64,000 nucleotides of DNA, from assembly GCA_020226215.1 (NCBI GenBank), contig CM035232.1, positions 54,402,851-54,466,850 of the forward strand. Direction: 5' to 3'. The stretch comes from Sindora glabra. Its lineage: Eukaryota > Streptophyta > Magnoliopsida > Fabales > Fabaceae. Made by a program: the position numbers and the translations under genes. Shown here piece by piece: positions 23,952-35,464 of the stretch (position 1 is the first letter of the stretch; every line of letters begins with the position of its first letter). Under the pieces are notes generated by a model. It was not told the origin of the DNA. It saw nothing but the letters and a program-made list of their open reading frames with translations, and ran no database searches.

Positions 23952-24207
23952 TAGGGATCCTAATGGTGCAAGCCTAGCAGATCGAGCTAGACCTATTCAG
24001 GCCTAATTCATAAAAAAAAACCCATACTGCTCTTGGGCTTTGACTTATAAACAAGCTTAACTTATTACCTATGCCAATTTAGTCCACATAAATTGCGCCT
24101 GTTTAAGCCCACATTTTTATAGACCTATTTTTGGCATGTTCAGTCTACTAAAAACTCAGGGACCAATCCATCAAGCACACAGGCCGTTGGCTTGTTTAGC
24201 ACTCCTA
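23952..24207. mobile_element. hAT-type MITE with 8 bp target duplication (unit B)
   Basis: A 256 bp element beginning TAGGGATCCTAATGG and ending GTTTAGCACTCCTA, with short imperfect inverted ends. It is flanked by identical aacatttg at 23944-23951 and 24208-24215. An 8 bp duplication and TAGG ends fit hAT. It has no coding capacity. Confidence 0.72.
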
Positions 24208-24215
24208 AACATTTG

Positions 24216-24518
24216 TGAATTTGTACAATTAATTATGTGGTAACATATCCATGAAAACTTATCTATTAGTATGATAAATTGTTGCAATTTAAAGGAAATT
24301 TGTCTTTTTCAGGTTTACAGTGTGGGGCTTCAGAATAGTATATCATTCAATCCTATCACTACTACCTAGTTTAATTAGGAAACATTTAGAAAGATATGAT
24401 AAAATCAAATTTGAAAATTAAATAAAAAATGTCAACGATTGAATTTATGGCATTTGATTTTTTTAATATTTTTGTGACGATGAATCATGATGTAATTGCA
24501 TAAATCAACAAAAGTTTT
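24216..24518. repeat. T module, AT-rich, nothing recognised
   Basis: Conserved in all T modules; no gene or element boundary seen. Confidence 0.4.
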
Positions 24519-24527
24519 TCACATTAA

Positions 24528-24655
24528 GCTAGCACAATAGTAACATCGAATGTTATTTTAGAGATTTTATTCTCTATTATATTTAGGGTTCAAATTTAGG
24601 ATATTGTATATGTGCATTAAGTGAATTGCCACTACTATTATTAAAAAAATATGTA
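24528..24655 (+). mobile_element. Second SINE-like insert with 9 bp target duplication (unit B)
   Basis: Flanked by tcacattaa (24519-24527 and 24656-24664). It contains A-box-like tagcacaatagtaac and B-box-like ggttcaaattt 50-60 bp apart and ends in an A-rich tail after gccactactattatt. In unit C the A-box is closer to consensus (tagcacaatggtaac). Confidence 0.6.
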
Positions 24656-24664
24656 TCACATTAA

Positions 24665-26638
24665 ATAATTTCATATAGAGATCTCCAAATTTATTATGAT
24701 CAAGAGTTATAAATAAAATTAAACTTTAAGATGTAGTTAGAAAAAATAATGACAAAATTGAAATAAATTATAAGGATCCATTTTTTCTCTAGAAATATGC
24801 ACCAATTAATGAGATTAGAAGATCTAGATGTTCACTTTCATCTAGAGATTTTTAATTATATTTATCCTTTGTTTAGAATGGTTGAACATAACGTTTCATT
24901 TTATTTTCAAATGAATTTTTATTTAAAATGATGTTTCAAGTAAAAATGAATTATATCATTTTATTTTATTTCATTTATAATTCATGTTTTAATTATATTT
25001 GTACCATTATTAAATCTATTAAATTTAACAAAAATTTTGTTAGAATTCATTTCATTTAACTTAAAATACATATTATATACAAAATTTATCCCATTTCTAA
25101 TATTGTATTCACAATAATATCATAAAAATATATATTTAATTAAATTTCATGTATTTTTTAATATATATTCCAAATAAAATAATTCATTTGTAAATGAATT
25201 AAAATTATTATTTTTGATAAAATTTTTAGACAATAAAAATTATTTTTATTGAATTGAAATGATTCTGAATCTTAAAAATTGTGATGTGAAATAAAGCCGT
25301 AGTTTATTTAAATTATGTACCCTAAACTAATCAAGAGATATATATATTATTAAATAGAAGAGAAATAATAAGTTAAAGTATAATAAAAACATGATGTTTC
25401 CTCTTCTAATAATCACGTGCACTCTATACAATTAGGGTGACAAATAAATGGTTTAATTTGATTTGGATTAGGTCAATAATAGATTAACCCATTTATCCAA
25501 CTAGCAAATGTTAGCTTTCACTATCATTACTCATTTATAATCATAATTGTATTGTATTTATTATTTTATTCTCATTTTTTATAATGAAATTAATAAGAGA
25601 AAGGGATATTAATACATCTTTTATTTATTTTTTTTATCTATTATCCGAATTTCCTATTTTTAATAACATAATTATTAAGATAGATGAACATTAATATATT
25701 TTTTATTTTTTTTTCTGATTTCCTTTCTTTATTTCCATATATTTTTCCTTCTTCCTTTCCTAGATCTGCTTGTGAACAATCATCTCCAAGCAAAAATTAA
25801 TTGTCATTCATCTTATTCTTAGAAAAAATTAAATAAATAATTTAAAATATAGATTTGAAATTACAATTAAAATTATTCAAAATCTAAATATTCAAAATGT
25901 AATTTAAAATTGAAATCATAATTATTCATAATCTAAATTTTTTTTAACAAAACAACAACATCCTGAGAAATAAAAGAATATAATGTTCTAAGGTGAGAAT
26001 TCACCATTAACATTCTCAAAATTCAAAGTAGTTCTTAAAAAATAAAATCTGATCAATGTGAATTTGAAACAGAGATTTAAAGAAGACATATCCGTGCTGC
26101 TGCTTCTTTATAATCCTAAATTTATGGCAGTTTCTCTTCTGAAAAATACAAAAATAAAGAAAAACTAATAAAAAAAAAGAATTTAATGAAAAATGGGTAA
26201 AAAGGTGTCTCTCGCTTTCCCAACATCTCTTTCTTTCTCTTTACTTAATTATATTATAAAAATTACAAACAAAATATTAAATAAAATTCTATCATAAATT
26301 ATTGCGTAACCATTAACTGGGAATGCTGGTTAGCATTTGCCTGTCCAATTTTGTCCCAATAAAAAAAATTTGTATGATTTAGAGGCGGGAAACATATGGT
26401 TTAAATGAATTTAGGTCGGGTCATTAACAAATAAATCGTCATTAATTCATTTATCCAATTATATCTTAATTAAAAGTTTTTACATTTGTCATAAATTGAC
26501 CCATGACCTATGTATAAAAGATGGATCTCATCTATCAATTTATCAATTTAATTAACTATAACTAATTTTACATTATTTTATTATATCATTTTTCTTTCCC
26601 ATTAATTTTTTTTTATCACTATAGCCTCTACTATTACA
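24665..26638. repeat. T module, part 2, AT-rich, no gene recognised
   Basis: Positions 24880-25260 resemble 6050-6370 of the P module (an old repeated element). The rest holds only short chance frames; the Lys/Asn-rich - strand frames seen in units D and E are low-complexity readings. Confidence 0.4.
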
Positions 26639-26647
26639 ATCATTTTA

Positions 26648-27044
26648 GGGCAAAATGCACATAAGCCTCCTAAAGCATGGGTTTGTGTCAAATCATTTTC
26701 TAAACTTTCAAATCTTATAAATAATTTCTTGAATTTTTTTAAAATATGAAAACTGTAGAGAAATAAACAAAAAATTTACCGTTGCTTTTTCATCACTTAG
26801 CGGCAATTTATAACTATCACTGTCATTGTTCTTGCACTTAGCGGTAGCATAAAAATGGTGGTAAGTGAGAAAATAACGACAGTTTTTAACTGCCGGTAAG
26901 TAACACATGATAGCGACGGCTTTTCTATCTATTTTCTAACTTTCATATTTTAGAAAAGCTCAGGAGAATTATTTGTAAGATTAAAAGTTAAGAAAGGTAA
27001 TTTGATACAAATCCATATTTTAGGAGATTATATGTATTTTACCC
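26648..27044. mobile_element. Mutator-type MITE with 9 bp target duplication (unit B)
   Basis: A 397 bp element with ~90 bp inverted ends: it starts gggcaaaatgcacataagcc and its reverse complement starts gggtaaaatacatataatct. Flanked by exact 9 bp repeats atcatttta at 26639-26647 and 27045-27053. A 9 bp duplication with long inverted ends is typical of Mutator-superfamily MITEs. No coding capacity; the 66-codon - strand frame inside is a by-product. Confidence 0.85.
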
Positions 27045-27053
27045 ATCATTTTA

Positions 27054-27215
27054 TTACTGGTACTAGTATTAGAAAGCATTATTAAAAATTTTCAAAATCA
27101 TAGATCATCTCTTTAAAAAAAATTACTATTATTTAATTAATTTTTTATTAAATTCGTTAAACTTATAGTGAAATTCCAACTGAATTTTTAGTTTGTCAAA
27201 ATTGGCAATGTATAC
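27054..27215. repeat. T/P boundary region
   Basis: Short non-coding link between the T module and the next PGR5 upstream flank; present also before units E and F. Confidence 0.4.
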
Positions 27216-28996
27216 TAATTTTTACTTAAAATAAATTAAATTGAATCATTGAGAACTTCAAACTTTAAAATTTTTTATCAAACTAAACTCAGGTCAATAT
27301 TAATAATAATTTAAGTCTGAAATTAGCTAAAATATCTTTTTTTTTAACTGAATCCAAAGGGCTGGAGTCTCGAAAAAAAAAACAAATCACAAAAAAAATT
27401 AACAAGGAATTGTTCTAATCATAAGGACTCTTATCATACCAATCAATACTAAAATCTTTAATTGTCCAGGAACTTCCAGTAAAATCAGTTTCTCATTTTG
27501 TAAAGAGATTCTATAATCAACTTAAAATATCTTCTTATTTTAATTAAATTATATTCAATAACGTTAAAATGTACATCAAAGTGACACCAACCTCTTATTA
27601 GATATAACTAAGAATAAGATATTATTTCTTTTTTAAATGAATTTTTTAAATAATATTTGACTTTAAGTTAAAAAAAATTCATTTCATTTAACTTTATTTA
27701 TAATTCCTATTTTAATTACATTTATATTATTTTGAAATTCATCTAATAAAGATCTTATTACAATTTATTTTATTTGAATTAAAATATATATTATTTAAAA
27801 AATTATTTTCTTTCTAATATTATATTATATTTATTATTATATTATCAAAATTTTTTAATTGACTTTTATACATTTTTAACATGTTCCAAATAATAAAATT
27901 TATTTACAAACGAATTAAAATTATTTTTATTGAAATAAAAATCAATTTCTTGAAAATTCCGATGCCAAACGATAACACGAGACAATGCAATTCCAGAAGA
28001 GCAGGGAAGGGTAAACGCGCGAGGCACCCCTAACTTTCCATAATGCACGCAGTTTGAAAATGCGGGGATGTTTGTTGGCATGTTGCCACCTGACTGAGTT
28101 CATCATGCAACGAACCTGAGGTTCATAGGAAGATGCCTTGATGTTAAAATACAAGGACACAATATGCAATTTTGCTACTGACTTTTTTGGCTCAAAATCT
28201 TGAAATTCATTGAACCATAATAAAATATTTGTTCAAAGTTTTTATTGCTTTATACCTTTCTCTTAATGACAAATATTTGTTCAAAGTTTTTATTGCTTGG
28301 CAGCCACAATATACCCAGTCAGCCTATAATAAAATATTCTATCTTTGTTTTTTATGTGAAATAAAATTCACTAAATGAAAACAGACAGACACATAAAAAA
28401 AGTCATAAATTACAAAAAAATATAATATATTTTCATATAATATGAAATCAGTAAATAATTATATGTGAAATATTTATAATAGGTTACCAAATGTTGCTAC
28501 TTCCCATAAGTATATGATAGAAAAACTCAATAACGATCTAAGATAAAATTCCTCTTTCCTCACTCCCTGTAGAATACTAATCTCTACTTAACTCATGGAT
28601 ATTTTTGAATTTAATGTACTTTCTTCAAATGTCATGAATACTTTCGAAAGGTTAAGTAATTTTTTAGAAGTCACAAAATACCTTCCCCTCCACATAAGAC
28701 AAGAAATATAAAAATATATAAAAACTTCCTACAAATGATCAGCCTCAAATGTATGAATATCATGAATATTGTTGGTTATAGTAACCTCCGTTTCATTCGT
28801 AAATATTCCCCCTATCACATTCATTATTTAAGGCCATTAAAACCAAAATTTATTTATAATATAACTGTTGCATATACCTCCATTATAAAATTCTTTGTTT
28901 AGAAATTTATATTAAGCGAATAAAATTATGTGTCTCATGAATTTCTTTGCTAATGAATTGAAAGTTTTAAATGTTTTTAAAAGAAAAATTATTTGA
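27216..28996. repeat. PGR5 C distal 5' flank
   Basis: Non-coding. The GC-richer, CpG-containing block at 27960-28130 is in its longest form here, including gcacgcagtttgaaaatgcg, lost from E and F. A 75-codon - strand frame crosses it, with no recognised domain. Confidence 0.5.
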
Positions 28997-29130
28997 GCCA
29001 ACGTCTTTAGTGATGTAATAGCACCTAATACCATCGTATGAGTTTTATTCTCCTCACGTCGTAAATTCAAACCCTCAGCTTTATGTATAGATTAAATCAA
29101 TTATCACCATTCATATAATTAAAAAAAAAG
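28997..29130 (+). mobile_element. SINE-like insertion (unit C)
   Basis: Orthologous to 7387-7521; the flanking duplications have each gained a change (aaaattatttga and aaaatgatttaa). Confidence 0.55.
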
Positions 29131-29142
29131 AAAATGATTTAA

Positions 29143-29915
29143 TATTTTAAATAATTAGATATGTAAAATGAGTAAGGCAAAACTAGATAAGTCCATAATT
29201 TTCATAGATAAAATTGGACGAGCCTGCATAAGACTGCAAGTAACCCGCATTAATTTTTTTTCTTTTTAAGGAATAATATAAGTGATTAAACTATTAGATG
29301 TACACATAAAAATTAAAAATTGGATTCTAAACGTGGTAGAATGCACCAAACCCTTTAGAAAAAATAGATTACGTTGGATTAAAAAAAATTTGATAAGTTG
29401 TTATTGGACAATTAGATTTTTTTCTTAGTTGATTAGTCAAATAAAGTTAAAAAATTATATTAAACTATTAAATATTATATTAAATTAAATTAAAAATTTT
29501 TAAATATTTGAATGATTATAAAGTAAAAAACAAAGGCCCACAAGCAATCCTACAATCATACGAGCTTACTAAAAATAAATTTCATATAGAGTACTCGTAA
29601 CCATTTAAGCTCGCAAAATCTATAGATTTGAGGTTTGTTTTACATGTGTAAATGAATTCATCCAAATAAAGTTTATTCAAATTTGTGTAAAGTTCTCCTT
29701 TTTTAGATAAAATACATAAATTCTCTTCCTTGCCTATTAAAATACAAAGTTTTATACAAAAATACTCTTTTTTTTTTATCTAAAATTCATACTCAAGATC
29801 TAATGCATATATATTAGGTAGATTACTATTTTTATCATTAAAAAATATAACAAAAACAAAAATTTTCCAACTATTAAAATAAAATAGAATTTTCTTTGAT
29901 CAGCTTTTCACATTT
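29143..29915. repeat. PGR5 C proximal upstream region
   Basis: AT-rich non-coding sequence aligned with 14828-15600 of unit B. Confidence 0.45.
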
Positions 29916-30147
29916 GATCTCGGAATATGACCCACTAGAAATTGAGATTTAGATTTCCTGCAAAAATGTGGGGACCGTATGCACAAAGATTGTACAAGTC
30001 ACATTTGTTCTCTCAAAAACCAAGAATCGAAGCTACCAATTATGTGTGGCTCCAAATGCTTCAGTGTTCTCTATCCCACTACACTCCAAATTGCCAAACC
30101 ATAGGCTCAAGAACTTACCCAGAAATATCCCCTCTTTCACAAACCAA

Positions 30148-30156
30148 AATATAAAC
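30148..30156 (+). promoter_or_regulatory. PGR5 C TATA box
   Basis: aatataaac 119 bp before the ATG, same context as copy B. Confidence 0.5.
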
Positions 30157-30274
30157 CCATCAAAGGCATCAATCTCTAACCTCTAAATAAGCTAAGAAAC
30201 CAACCTCAAATTATATTTTACTCGAGAAAGAAAGAAAGAAAAGTGTTAAAGTTTGCTTTTTCACAAAGAAAAAA

Positions 30275-30881
30275 ATGGCTACTTCAATATCTCTCTCATC
30301 TTCCTTCTATGGAAGTTGGGGAACTTCAATTGTCGGCGAAGAATATGGAATGTTGGTTAGATCAGTGCCGTCGCAAGTTCGGTTCGGCGGCCGGAAGCTG
30401 GTGAGGGCGCAGCCGATGATGAAGAACGTGAATGAAGGGAAGGGGCTCTTTGCTCCAATTGTTGTGGTGACTGGTAATATTATTGGAAAGAAGCGTTTCA
30501 ACCAGCTTAGGGGCAAAGCCATTGCTTTACATTCCCAGGTACAATTAAATTCCTTTAGAAAAATACTTTCAAATTTTAATCTCAATTTTAACTATTTTTT
30601 TTACTTTTATTTGCTTAACTGAAATCTAATGTTTAATAAGTGGGTGGCAGTTGATTTAATTTGGGAATTGAAAATATTGCCGTAAGGGATCAATTCTCTT
30701 AATATATTTACCGTAGATAATTTCTGTCTAATATTATTAGTGATTCTCTTAATGTTGTTAAATTGTGAAATGATAGGTGATTACGGAATTCTGCAAGTCA
30801 ATAGGAGCAGATGCAAAACAGAGACAAGGGCTGATAAGGTTGGCAAAGAAGAATGGTGAAAAGCTTGGATTTCTTGCATAG
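30275..30881 (+). CDS. PGR5: PGR5 copy C, intact (two exons, short intron)
   Basis: Exons 30275-30538 and 30777-30881 flank a 238 bp GT-AG intron and give 122 aa. The transit peptide, QPMMKNVNEGKGLFAPIVVV, the LRGKAIALHSQ block and the C-terminal VITEFCKSIGADAKQRQGLI through LGFLA (Gly119) are all present. Differences from copy B: Tyr12 for His, Glu22 for Gly, Phe37 for Leu, Leu42 for Pro, Gly67 for Arg, Ile69 for Val, Gln77 for His. Gly67 is notable because the family usually has Arg in VVVTRN. The intron keeps both splice sites but has lost ~465 bp internally. The 3'UTR is split by a ~490 bp insertion before the poly(A) signal. Role as for copy B (cyclic electron flow around PSI). An open frame suggests function, but Gly67 and the altered 3'UTR leave room for reduced activity. 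Confidence 0.93.
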
Positions 30882-31004
30882 TCCTCCAACTCATTCATAT
30901 ATGGATTTTGATTTTGTAATCAATCACGATGGGAAAAAAGTTAGAACTTCAAACTTCTATGCTGTTGGCTGATCTCAGAATGTACACATCTCATAGCATT
31001 TTTT

Positions 31005-31494
31005 ATTTTAATATTTAATAATTATATTTTATAAAAAACACTTAATTTATATAATTGAATAATACTTTTGAAAATTTTAATCAAGTAACATATGACATTT
31101 TTAAAATAATTCAGAATAAAAATTTTACTTCTTTAAAATATAAAATATATTTTAAAAATAATATATAATATCATAAAAATGGTGAAAAATTAAAAAATAA
31201 ATAAATATAATTTTGAAATATTAAAAAATAAATCCTTAATTTTCTCAATAGAAGTCAGAATTCACGAGATAATACTTTATCCTCTCAATTGATGGGCCTA
31301 ATCCGTTCAATCTTACAATAAGTCTGATCCCAGAATTTTACAAATATTTTTAATCACTTTTACTGTAACAGAAAATTATTGGATAATTACAATTCTTTTT
31401 GTTGTCTATTACCACCCTAATAGAATATTTATTAGTTGCATTGTATGTGTCAATCAAACCACACCCTTCCAAATGTCTGAAATCAGAAACGAGG
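31005..31494. mobile_element. ~490 bp insertion in the PGR5 C 3'UTR
   Basis: Compared with B and D, where catagcatttttcattcttg leads to gctgttgtattc, copy C has ~490 bp of unrelated AT-rich DNA and loses ~20 bp of the original. No inverted ends, tail or target duplication were found, so its class is unknown. Confidence 0.55.
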
Positions 31495-31524
31495 GCTGTT
31501 GTATTCTGTTCTTTGGGTTAATGA

Positions 31525-31530
31525 AATAAA
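31525..31530 (+). terminator. PGR5 C poly(A)-signal-like AATAAA
   Basis: In the same conserved block as in B but now 644 bp after the stop codon because of the insertion. Confidence 0.4.
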
Positions 31531-31982
31531 ACTGAAGAGGCTGTCAGTTAATTGTGATACAATGAATATGGATGAATTGTCTTCATATATTTTCCCTCTT
31601 ATTTTCTAATTTTCCTCATATATTAATATGAAAGCATTTGTCTGAGATAATAAAAAATATATATTTTTATACTAAAATTAAAAAATTAAAGACCTATATA
31701 TATTTATTTTATTGATTTATAATGTTAGAGTATTTAATGTAATAATTTTAATTAGAGATTAGTTCATATGAGAAAATATTTAACGATAATTATCTTTAAT
31801 TATAAGAAAAATAAATAAATAAACTTAATTAATGTCTACGATGAGATTTTTGTGGTAGGACCCACACGTTTAGAAAGTTCTAATAGAGCAACATATTGGC
31901 AGAAAGACAACGATAATTGGCAGAAAGTTACTAGGGGACAAATGCCATTTTTCCTCTTTGGTCTTCGACGGGACCTCGCACC
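31531..31982. repeat. PGR5 3' flank, unit C
   Basis: Matches 8105-8449 with an extra ~95 bp (31880-31975) including acaacatattggcagaaaga, which is also seen at the B and D deletion junctions. C therefore shows what preceded their Q deletion. Confidence 0.6.
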
Positions 31983-32190
31983 TTTCCAAGTGCCCTTTTA
32001 AGGTCCCCCGTTTGCTTCCATTTTCAAGTGTCCTCGTTTGTTTCCATTTTCAGGTGTCCTTGTTTGCTTCCATTTTCAAGTGTCCTTTTAAAGTCCCACG
32101 TTTGCTTCCATTTTCAAGCGTCCCTGATTGTTTCCATTTTTAAGTATCCTTGTTTGTTTCCATTTTCAAGTGTATTTTAAAGTCCCCTGT
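31983..32190 (+). repeat. Minisatellite, long allele (unit C)
   Basis: Same ~25 and ~38 bp units as 8450-8612, with about two more copies. The 61-codon frame across it is a by-product. Confidence 0.8.
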
Positions 32191-33117
32191 TTCCTCGCAC
32201 ATCTTGGCTTTTAGTTATTTCCTACATAAAGATCTAGTGCATGCCTCTCAAAACAAACACAAGTATTTTGGATAACCAACTCTCACTTCTCTTTAAGTAG
32301 ATAAAACGAAAAGAAAATCCAAAAAAATAGATTCTTTTTATTTCAAACTAATCCAATATCTCTTTAAAGGCTTTGTACCTTATGCTACATTCATAATTTG
32401 AACATTAATCCTTACGTGTTTATTTTTAATAGTTTAATTACTCTTACTATTAAAACCCCTCCAACCGTATTTTATATATCTAATTAAACATGGGTTTAAG
32501 ATCTATATATATCAAGTCATAAAGAAAGCAAAAGAAAGAAAGTCCATCTCCATGAATTCTTTTCACGCTTTAGGGTATTAACAAGCTATTTGTACAGTGG
32601 AATTCTTTGTCTAAAAAGTAGTAGTAGAATTCTTGATAGAATTTAAAAAATGACACTAGCTAAGCGAAAAGAAACTACAATTTCATAAGAAAAGAATTCA
32701 ATTGACATAAAATGATTATAAGTTATCAAGGTGTCTGCGATAAATCTATCATAAATAAAGTTCTTTCATATCCCATGCCTTGAGGACAAAGACTCTCTAC
32801 CTGACAAATGGATCTAATGCAGCATAAGGGTCAATGGCAGCAATAGGGATTAATATGGAGATGGCTTTGAGCCTTCACTGAATGACGGGAATCCCAAAGG
32901 ATAAAATAAAGCCTTGAAAATATGCTTTCAAACTTCCTTTTCAATAAAGAATTTGCTTGTTTTCAAAAAGTAGGAATCGGGCATCTCCCCTTTTTAAACA
33001 ATAAGCCAAAGATAATGAAAACTCCAAAAAGGCCTTGGGGATGTAACGTGTACATACTACTCTAGACAAGAAGAAAGTGTCTTCTTTCTTCTTAACCTAA
33101 TTTTGCCCATTCTATCT
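32191..33117. repeat. Q module, part 1 (unit C), no gene recognised
   Basis: Aligned with 8613-9532 with scattered differences. Confidence 0.45.
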
Positions 33118-34176
33118 CCATCATCTTTTCTTTCTATCAAAGAACTATAGAAATGGATAATGGATTCCCATAGATACACTTTTAATCTTCCTACTAATAG
33201 CTACCCTTCCTTCTCTACCCCCTATCTCTCATTGGTGGTTGGTTAACAAACCAGTGGTTTCTTGCATTAAATAATGTTATTTAAGTTAAGCTAAGACACA
33301 TACCAAATAATTTTGATGATATGTTAAGTTGGATATATATATATATATTACTAATTTCCATGTCTATGTGAAAGTTAGCAATTTTCATTTTTCATTTAAA
33401 TGAAAAAATAAAAATTTAAAAAGAATAAAATAATAAAGGACATTAAGCCAACTTGTCACCATCAAAGATATTTCCATCATTTTTCCTTTCTATCAAAGAA
33501 CTATAGAAATGGACAATGGATTCCCATATATACAATTTTGATCTTTCTACTAGTAGTTGCCCTTCCTTCTTTACGTTCTATCTCTCATTGGTGGTCGGTT
33601 AACAAACTCATGGTTTCTTGCATTAAATAATGTTATTTAAGATGAGCTAAGACACATACCAAATAATTTTGATGATATGTTAAGTTGGATATATATTACT
33701 AATTTTCATGTCTATGTGAAAGCTAGCAATTTTCATTTTTTATTTAAATGAAAAAAAAAATTTAAAAATAATAAAATAATAAAGGATATTGAAGCCAATC
33801 TATCACCATCAAGGACTATTTCCATCATTTTTTCTTTCCATCAAAGAACTATAGAAATGCAAAATAGATTCCTATAGATACACTTTTGATCTTCCTACTA
33901 GTAGTTGTCCTTCCTTCTCTACCCTCTATCTCTCATTGGTGGTTGGTTAACAAACCCATGGTTTCTTGCATTGAATAATGTTATTTAAGTCGAGCTAAGA
34001 CACATGCCGAATAATTTTGATGATATGTTAAGTTGCATATATATATATTACTAATTTCCATGTCTATGTGAAAGTTAGCAATTTTTATTTGTAATTTAAA
34101 TGAAAAAACAAAAATTTGAAAAGAATAAAATAATAAAGGATATTAAAGCTAATATGTCACCATCAAAGACTATTTC
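33118..34176 (+). repeat. Three tandem copies of the ~352 bp repeat (unit C)
   Basis: Copies start at 33118, 33474 and 33822. Order and number match unit A, so triplication came before the A/C duplication. Confidence 0.85.
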
Positions 34177-34368
34177 AATTAATAAATATATTTATTATAG
34201 AAATAAGAAAAAATAAGTAAAATTAGCTTCAATATCTTAAAGGCAAATGCTAATAATAGCATTCCAAGAGTATAGATAACCATTAATTATTAATTTCAAA
34301 CTAATCAAATTTAATATTTCATTTCTATTGAGTAATATATTAGATGAGAGGTATCAATTTTAATTAGC

Positions 34369-34685
34369 AAATGCTAGAACAGCTTATAAGGTTGTTATTA
34401 AGTATTAATTATTAATTTTTAATTAATTATATTTAATATTTTTATTTTATTTTTATTTTTAATAATATAATAAATAATAATATAATTAATATTAGAATAA
34501 CATTTTAATGTTAGATTTCTATTTTAATAATATATTATTATTAAAATTATTATCCCTCATTTATTATTTTACTAAAAATAAAAATAAAAAAATTAAATGT
34601 GATTCTAATATTAGTTGTATTGTTTAATTAGTAAAAAATTAGTAATTAAAGTTTATTGATAACCCCGAAGGCTATTTTAGCATTT
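34369..34685. mobile_element. MITE-like element 1 (unit C)
   Basis: Orthologous to 10849-11155; starts aaatgctagaacagc and ends ggctattttagcat. Confidence 0.55.
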
Positions 34686-34714
34686 ACTTACTTTAAATTA
34701 ACATTTTTTTATTA

Positions 34715-35023
34715 AAATGCTAGCAATAGCCCCCATGGTTGTTATTAAGCATTAATTATAAATTAATTATATTTAATATTTTATTTTTAATAATATATAA
34801 AATTTAATTTTATATTTATATTTTAATAATATATTATTAATAAAATTATTATCCCTCATTCATTATTTTACTAAAAATAAAAATAAAAACATTAAATGTG
34901 ATCTAATATTTGTTTTATTGTCATTTATTATATTATTAAAAATATAAATAAAATATTAAATTTAATTAGTTAAAAATTAGTAATTAATGCTTATTAATAG
35001 CCTCAAAGGCTATTTTAGCATTT
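34715..35023. mobile_element. MITE-like element 2 (unit C)
   Basis: Orthologous to 11186-11494; starts aaatgctagcaatagccccc and ends ggctattttagcattt. Confidence 0.55.
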
Positions 35024-35104
35024 ACCTACTTTTAAAATTACTTGAATACTCTTTATTATTTTATGACAAAATTGCCAGTATGATTTTTTTTCATTTAAAT
35101 GAAA

Positions 35105-35392
35105 GGAGTGGGTCGATAACCTTCACTCTTTTATTTGAATAAAAAAATTATGTTATTAATTTAATAATAATAAAATGGACTTATGTAATTTTAATGAAAA
35201 AATATTAATTTAAAATATTTAAGTTAATTTCATCCATTCTCTCTCATCTTTATAATAAAGATACACAAAAAAATAAGGAATTAATGATAGTGATAAATTG
35301 ATTATAATATCATTTATTATTTTATTGTCATTAAATTAATAGTATATTTTTTCATTCAAATAAAAAGTGAGGATTTCTAACCTTCACATATG
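35105..35392. mobile_element. Fold-back MITE (unit C)
   Basis: Complete counterpart of 11581-11870 with both inverted arms. Confidence 0.5.
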
Positions 35393-35414
35393 GATGTGAA
35401 GGTTATGAATCTTT

Positions 35415-35445
<31 letters not shown>

Positions 35446-35464
35446 CTATATATATATATATATA
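35379..35464. repeat. Hairpin and (CT)n-(TA)n microsatellite, unit C
   Basis: Hairpin at 35379-35404 in orientation 1, then the longest CT run of the array (about 35414-35445) and the shortest TA run (about 18 bp). Confidence 0.9.

Larger units (their letters stand above)
13641..27215 (+). repeat. Repeat unit B of the PGR5 array (P-R-S-T)
   Basis: Carries intact PGR5 copy B. Compared with A and C it lacks most of Q (joined at about 17545-17565) and carries insert R. S and T are complete. Its P module begins internally, at the equivalent of 6348 in unit A. Confidence 0.8.

Noticed and set aside
31958..32143. 61-aa ORF with repeats FKVPRLLPFSSV
   Set aside because: It is the translation of the minisatellite; the peptide repeat simply mirrors the DNA repeat.
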